Assembly (NCBI RefSeq): GCF_017948455.1
Contig: NZ_JAFFSU010000003.1
Location: 124,001-188,000, forward strand
DNA from: Streptomyces sp. GESEQ-4
Lineage (GTDB): Bacteria; Actinomycetota; Actinomycetes; Streptomycetales; Streptomycetaceae
Direction of reading: 5' to 3'
DNA length: 64,000 nt
Shown here piece after piece: positions 60,485-64,000 of the stretch. The translations under genes were made by a program, and so were the position numbers. Numbering within the stretch: position 1 is the stretch's first letter; each line of letters begins with the position of its first letter. The notes below the pieces were generated by a model. That model was not told the DNA's origin and did not search any database. It saw only the letters and a list, made by a program, of their open reading frames with translations.

Positions 60485-61474
60485 GTGAGCAATCCGGAAG
60501 GCGATGCCGAGGCTCTACGCTGCGGTGCGCTCGTCGAAGGCGACCGGCCGGCCGGAACCCTCCGGGTCGACGTCCTGTCGGCGCGTGAAGTCCCCCTCGG
60601 CGGTCCGCGTGCGATGCGCGTGCGGCGGACCCTGCCCCAGCGGGCGCGCACCCTCATCGGTGCCTGGTGCTTCGCCGACCATTACGGCCCGCACCAGGTC
60701 GCCGAGTTGGGCGGCATGGACATGCCCCCGCATCCGCACACCGGACTCCAGACGGTGACCTGGCTGTTCAGCGGAGAGGTCGAGCATCGCGACACCCTGG
60801 GTACCCACTCCCTGGTCCGGCCCGGCGAGATGAACCTCATGACCGGCGGATACGGCATCGCCCACTCGGAAATCTCCACGCCGGACACCACGGTCATCCA
60901 CGGCGTCCAGCTGTGGGTCGCGCTGCCCGAGGAACACCGCGACACCGCCCGGGACTTCCAGCACTACGTGCCCGAGCTCGCGCAGACCGACGGGGCCGAG
61001 ATCCGGGTCTTTCTGGGCTCGCTCGCCGGCCGGACCTCCCCGGTCCGGGCGTTCACGCCGCTGCTCGGCGCCGAGATCGTCATCGAACCCCACGCGGCGC
61101 TCTCTCTCGCTGTGGACGCGGCCTTCGAGCACGGCCTCCTCGTGGACAGCGGGGACATCCGCCTGATCGACACGGTGCTGCGGCCCGCCGAACTCGGCTA
61201 CGTCCCTCGCGGCGCGGACACCCTGACGATGGTGAATGAGACCGACGCCCCGGCGCGGGCCATTCTCCTCGGAGGACCGCCCTTCGGGGAGGAGATCGTC
61301 ATGTGGTGGAACTTCATCGGCCGCAGCCACGAGGACATCGTGAAGGCCCGCGAGGACTGGGAAGCGTCCTCCGAACGCTTCGGCGTCATCGAGGACTCTC
61401 CCAGCGGCCGCCTTCCCGCACCGGCCCTGCCGAATGCCGTCATCACACCGCGCCGGAACCCACCGACCCGCTGA
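60485..61474 (+). CDS. pirin family protein (probable quercetinase-like iron protein)
   Basis: A 329-residue bicupin. WCFADHYGPHQVAELGGMDMPPHPHTGLQTVTWLFSGEVEHRDTLGT carries the HxH and later His, and MTGGYGIAHSEIS the HxE that complete the iron site of the pirin N-terminal cupin. A second cupin lacks metal ligands, as usual. Pirins oxidise flavonoids or act as redox-sensitive cofactors. GTG at 60485 is fixed by GAGGAGG at 60470-60476. A GNAT gene follows 22 bases on. Confidence 0.92.
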   Translation: MSNPEGDAEALRCGALVEGDRPAGTLRVDVLSAREVPLGGPRAMRVRRTLPQRARTLIGAWCFADHYGPHQVAELGGMDMPPHPHTGLQTVTWLFSGEVEHRDTLGTHSLVRPGEMNLMTGGYGIAHSEISTPDTTVIHGVQLWVALPEEHRDTARDFQHYVPELAQTDGAEIRVFLGSLAGRTSPVRAFTPLLGAEIVIEPHAALSLAVDAAFEHGLLVDSGDIRLIDTVLRPAELGYVPRGADTLTMVNETDAPARAILLGGPPFGEEIVMWWNFIGRSHEDIVKAREDWEASSERFGVIEDSPSGRLPAPALPNAVITPRRNPPTR

Positions 61475-61496
61475 ACTCCCTTACGAAAGGCACACC

Positions 61497-61835
61497 ATGA
61501 GCGAGTCCTCCACCATCACGGTCGTCGAGCGTGCGGACGCCGATCGACGGTACGAGATCCTGGTCGACGGCCGACGTGCCGGTCTGACCGCCTACCGTGA
61601 CCTGGGCGTGCAGCGTGTCTTCTTCCACACGGAGATCGACGGGGCCTTCGCCGGCCAGGGCCTGGGCTCGCGGCTGGTCCAGCAGGCACTCGCCGACGTG
61701 CGCGCATCCGGAATGCGGATCGTCCCGGTCTGCCCCTACGTCGCCAAGTTCCTCAAGCGGCACGACGAGTTCGCGGACATCACCGACCCGGTCACTCCTG
61801 ATGTTCTGCGGTGGCTGAAGGCTCAGCTCGACTGA
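61497..61835 (+). CDS. small GNAT acetyltransferase, YjdJ type (third copy)
   Basis: A 112-residue minimal acetyltransferase related to the proteins at 58787 and 54942: YEILVDGRRAGLTAYRDLGVQRVFFHTEIDGAFAGQGLGSRLVQQALADVRASGMRIVPVCPYVAKFLKRH. Its CoA loop AGQGLGSRLV is intact, as is the CPYVAKFL end. It follows the pirin gene by 22 bases with GAAAGG as ribosome site, so the two are cotranscribed. The C-terminus adds a short helix (VLRWLKAQLD). Confidence 0.88.
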   Translation: MSESSTITVVERADADRRYEILVDGRRAGLTAYRDLGVQRVFFHTEIDGAFAGQGLGSRLVQQALADVRASGMRIVPVCPYVAKFLKRHDEFADITDPVTPDVLRWLKAQLD

Positions 61836-61846
61836 TGCTTCTAAAG

Positions 61847-61858
61847 TAGATGCATCAA
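61847..61858. promoter_or_regulatory. MarR-type box upstream of pyruvate:quinone oxidoreductase
   Basis: TAGATGCATCAA is one change from TTGATGCATCAA and lies 33 bases before the start of the oxidase gene, within its likely core promoter. Confidence 0.55.
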
Positions 61859-61890
61859 CTATATTGAGACCTGAGGGGAGAAGTCCGGCG

Positions 61891-63630
61891 ATGCGGAATC
61901 TGACCGTGGCCCAGCAGCTGGTGGACGTTCTGCGCCAGGCGGGCGTGGAGCGGATCTACGGGGTGGTGGGTGACAGCCTGAACTCGGTGGTCGACGCGGT
62001 GCGCCGTACCGACGGCATCGAGTGGGTGCATGTACGGAACGAGGAGGCCGCCGCCTTCGCCGCGGCAGCGGAGGCGCAGCTGACCGGCAGGCTCGCGGTG
62101 TGTGCCGGAAGCTGTGGCCCCGGAAACACCCATCTGATCCAGGGGCTGTACGACGCGCACCGCTCCGGTGCGCCCGTGCTGGCACTCGCCTCGCACATCC
62201 CGTCCCACCAGATCGGCACCGGATTCTTCCAGGAGACGCACCCGGAAAGGCTGTTCACCGACTGCAGCGACTACTGCGAGATGATCGGCACCCCCGAGCA
62301 GATGCCCCGGGTTCTGCGGATCGCCATGCAGCGGGCTCTCGGCAACAGCGCGGTGTCGGTCCTGGTGATACCGGGCGATGTCGCGCACGCCGAGGCGACT
62401 CACCCGACGGGGAGCAGCGATCTGGTCACCGAACGCGGCCGGGTCGTCGCGCCGGACACACAGGTCCGGGCGCTGGCCGAGAAGGTGAACGCGGCACGGA
62501 AGGTGATGCTGTTCTGCGGTGCGGGAGTGCGGGACGCGCACGCCGAGGTCATGGCGCTCGCCCAGAAGACCGCCGCCCCCGTCGGGCACACCCTGCGGGG
62601 CAAGGAGTGGATCCAGTTCGACAACCCGTACGACGTGGGCATGAGCGGTCTGCTGGGCTACGGTGCCTGCTTCGACGCGATGCACGAGGCCGACCTGGTC
62701 GTGCTGCTCGGCACCGATTTCCCGTACAACGACTTCCTGCCGCAGGCGCGGACCGTACAGATCGACCACGATGCGGGCCGCCTCGGCCGTCGCACGGTGC
62801 TGGAACTCGGGGTCCACGGCGATGTCCGGGAGACACTGCGGGCCGTGCTGCCGCTGGTCCGGGCGAAGGAGGATCGTGCCTTTCTGGACCGGATGCTGCG
62901 CAAGCACGCCAGGTCGCTGGAGAAGGTGGTCTCGGCCTACACCCACGACGCCGAGCGGCAGATCCCGATCCACCCCGAGTACGCGGCCTCGGTTCTGGAC
63001 GAACTCGCCGCCGACGACGCGGTGTTCACCGTGGACACCGGCATGTCCAACGTGTGGGCGGCGCGTTATCTGACCCCAAACGGACGGCGCCGGGTGATCG
63101 GTTCGTTCCTGCACGGCACGATGGCCAACGCGCTGCCGCATGCCATCGGCGCGCAGTTCGCCTACCCCGGCCGCCAGGTGATCTCGATGTCCGGCGACGG
63201 CGGACTGGGCATGCTGATGGGCGAGTTGCTCACGGTGAAGCTGCACGATCTGCCGGTGAAGACGATCGTCTTCAACAACTCCTCCCTGGGCATGGTGAAG
63301 TTGGAGATGCTGGTCGAGGGGCTGCCCGAGCACGAGACCGACCACGAGCCGGTGGACTACGCGGCGATCGCCCGCGGCGCGGGCATCGAGGCGATCCGCA
63401 TCGAGCGCCCCGGGGATGTCGTCGACGGACTCAAGCAGGCACTCGCCCACGACGGACCGTTCCTGGTCGACCTGGTGACCGACCCCAACGCGCTGTCGAT
63501 CCCGCCGCACATCTCGGCCGCCCAGGTCAAGGGATTCGCCTTCGCCGCCGGCCGGACAGTGCTCGACGGCGGCGTCGGCAAGATGCTCGACCTGGCCCGC
63601 GCCAACCTGCGAAACGTTCCCCGCCTCTGA
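61891..63630 (+). CDS. poxB: pyruvate dehydrogenase (quinone) / pyruvate oxidase
   Basis: A 579-residue thiamine-diphosphate enzyme that decarboxylates pyruvate to acetate and passes electrons to quinone through FAD. IYGVVGDSLNSVVDAVRR opens the PYR domain, VRNEEAAAFAAAAEAQLTG has the catalytic Glu (about 51-52), GPGNTHLIQGLYDAHRSGAPVLALASHIPS follows; the middle FAD domain contains LLGTDFPYNDF; and the PP domain has SMSGDGGLGMLMGELLTVKLHDLPVKTIVFNN (GDG about 435). The C-terminal helix (LDLARANLRNVP) corresponds to the membrane-associating end of PoxB. GGGGAGAAG precedes the ATG, and a MarR-type box lies 33 bases upstream. Confidence 0.93.
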   Translation: MRNLTVAQQLVDVLRQAGVERIYGVVGDSLNSVVDAVRRTDGIEWVHVRNEEAAAFAAAAEAQLTGRLAVCAGSCGPGNTHLIQGLYDAHRSGAPVLALASHIPSHQIGTGFFQETHPERLFTDCSDYCEMIGTPEQMPRVLRIAMQRALGNSAVSVLVIPGDVAHAEATHPTGSSDLVTERGRVVAPDTQVRALAEKVNAARKVMLFCGAGVRDAHAEVMALAQKTAAPVGHTLRGKEWIQFDNPYDVGMSGLLGYGACFDAMHEADLVVLLGTDFPYNDFLPQARTVQIDHDAGRLGRRTVLELGVHGDVRETLRAVLPLVRAKEDRAFLDRMLRKHARSLEKVVSAYTHDAERQIPIHPEYAASVLDELAADDAVFTVDTGMSNVWAARYLTPNGRRRVIGSFLHGTMANALPHAIGAQFAYPGRQVISMSGDGGLGMLMGELLTVKLHDLPVKTIVFNNSSLGMVKLEMLVEGLPEHETDHEPVDYAAIARGAGIEAIRIERPGDVVDGLKQALAHDGPFLVDLVTDPNALSIPPHISAAQVKGFAFAAGRTVLDGGVGKMLDLARANLRNVPRL

Positions 63631-63655
63631 GATGTCCGGAAGGGAATCGCCATCC

Positions 63656-63898
63656 ATGAGCGAGGAAACACCGGCCTCTGACCTCCGTCACGGTCCGATC
63701 CGGAGAATTGCTGATCTGCTGAGCGCACATCACGAACGGGCGAAGCGACAGCACCAGGAGGCGGACATGGCCGATGCGATCGCCGCTGCCGCTTTCGACC
63801 TGGGAGCCGACATCGCACGCCCAGCCGCTCCACCGCACGAGCGCGTCGGGTTCGACGCCGTAAGCGATCTTGGGATCGGCCGGCAGTCACCGGAGTAG
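63656..63898 (+). CDS. small hypothetical protein
   Basis: An 80-residue soluble, mostly helical protein (HGPIRRIADLLSAHHERAKRQHQEADMADAIAAAAFDLGADIARP) with no family I recognise. GGAAGGGA at 63638-63645 precedes ATG 63656; an earlier ATG at 63632 is also in frame. It follows the oxidase gene by 25 bases and is probably its operon partner. Confidence 0.55.
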   Translation: MSEETPASDLRHGPIRRIADLLSAHHERAKRQHQEADMADAIAAAAFDLGADIARPAAPPHERVGFDAVSDLGIGRQSPE

Positions 63899-64000
63899 CG
63901 CCTCGGGCGGCCAGGTTCTCACCCGTCTGTACGATGCTCGGGCGTCTCGCCTCACGTACTCGCCGACAACGATGTGCCATATCACCTGCTCACCAGGTGG
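63899..64000. other. window end, no gene seen
   Basis: The last 102 bases carry no supported reading frame. The sequence AGTAGCGCCTCGGGCGG after the small gene could form a weak hairpin. Nothing else was recognised. Confidence 0.4.

Overview
The window is chromosomal DNA from a high-GC actinomycete, almost certainly a Streptomyces: GTG/TTG starts are frequent, genes commonly overlap by 4 bases, and the families present (HxlR, IclR, FCD-GntR, HutC-GntR, AraC and MarR regulators, two NarL-type two-component systems, a P450, an RNase Sa-type ribonuclease, an SNF2/SWIM pair, NIS siderophore synthetases) are typical. No tRNA, rRNA, CRISPR, phage or insertion sequence was recognised. Identifications rest on reading the proteins and recalling family signatures; no search was run.

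Layout. 1-2.5 kb: tail of a purine catabolic unit (8-oxoguanine deaminase, purine permease). 2.5-8.9 kb: housekeeping and regulatory genes (exonuclease, HxlR-controlled drug exporter, thioesterase, HAD protein, AlaA-type aminotransferase with a divergent HxlR gene). 8.9-12.1 kb: two divergent NIS (IucA/IucC) siderophore synthetases with no amine-supply genes beside them. 12.1-13.3 kb: two decayed genes that look like a former copper-handling locus (a frameshifted His/Met-rich membrane protein and a YcnI gene with an internal deletion). 13.3-18.9 kb: two-component system, secreted esterase, sulfotransferase with an overlapping degenerate APS-kinase-like gene, HipA-family kinase with a SelW-like protein. 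18.9-26.1 kb: allantoin/glyoxylate unit: malate synthase, MocA-like nucleotidyltransferase, IclR regulator (AllR type), allantoinase and allantoicase; the malate synthase and allantoinase promoters share the same two palindromic motifs. 26-34 kb: mixed genes including an RNase Sa homologue, a second two-component system and a P450. 33-42 kb: Gfo/Idh dehydrogenase with divergent HutC-type GntR, ROK sugar kinase, SNF2 helicase with SWIM partner. 42-49.5 kb: a sugar locus on the minus strand (binding protein, two permeases, enolase-superfamily enzyme, secreted beta-helix protein) with a divergent FCD-GntR regulator. 49.5-51.4 kb: AraC regulator with divergent SDR.

51.4-63.9 kb is the most interesting part. 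A MarR regulator sits in an island of redox and stress genes: isochorismatase-fold hydrolase, LLM flavin oxidoreductase, F420/NADP-type reductase, glutaminase with STAS domain, alpha/beta hydrolase, NTF2-like protein, AhpD-like peroxidase, CDGSH/4Fe-4S protein, pirin, pyruvate:quinone oxidoreductase, and three small YjdJ-type acetyltransferases. A 12-base palindrome of the form TTGAYGYGTCAA, or a close variant, precedes at least five transcription units here and I saw it nowhere else in the window. I infer a compact MarR regulon answering to a reactive or phenolic compound; the inducer is unknown.
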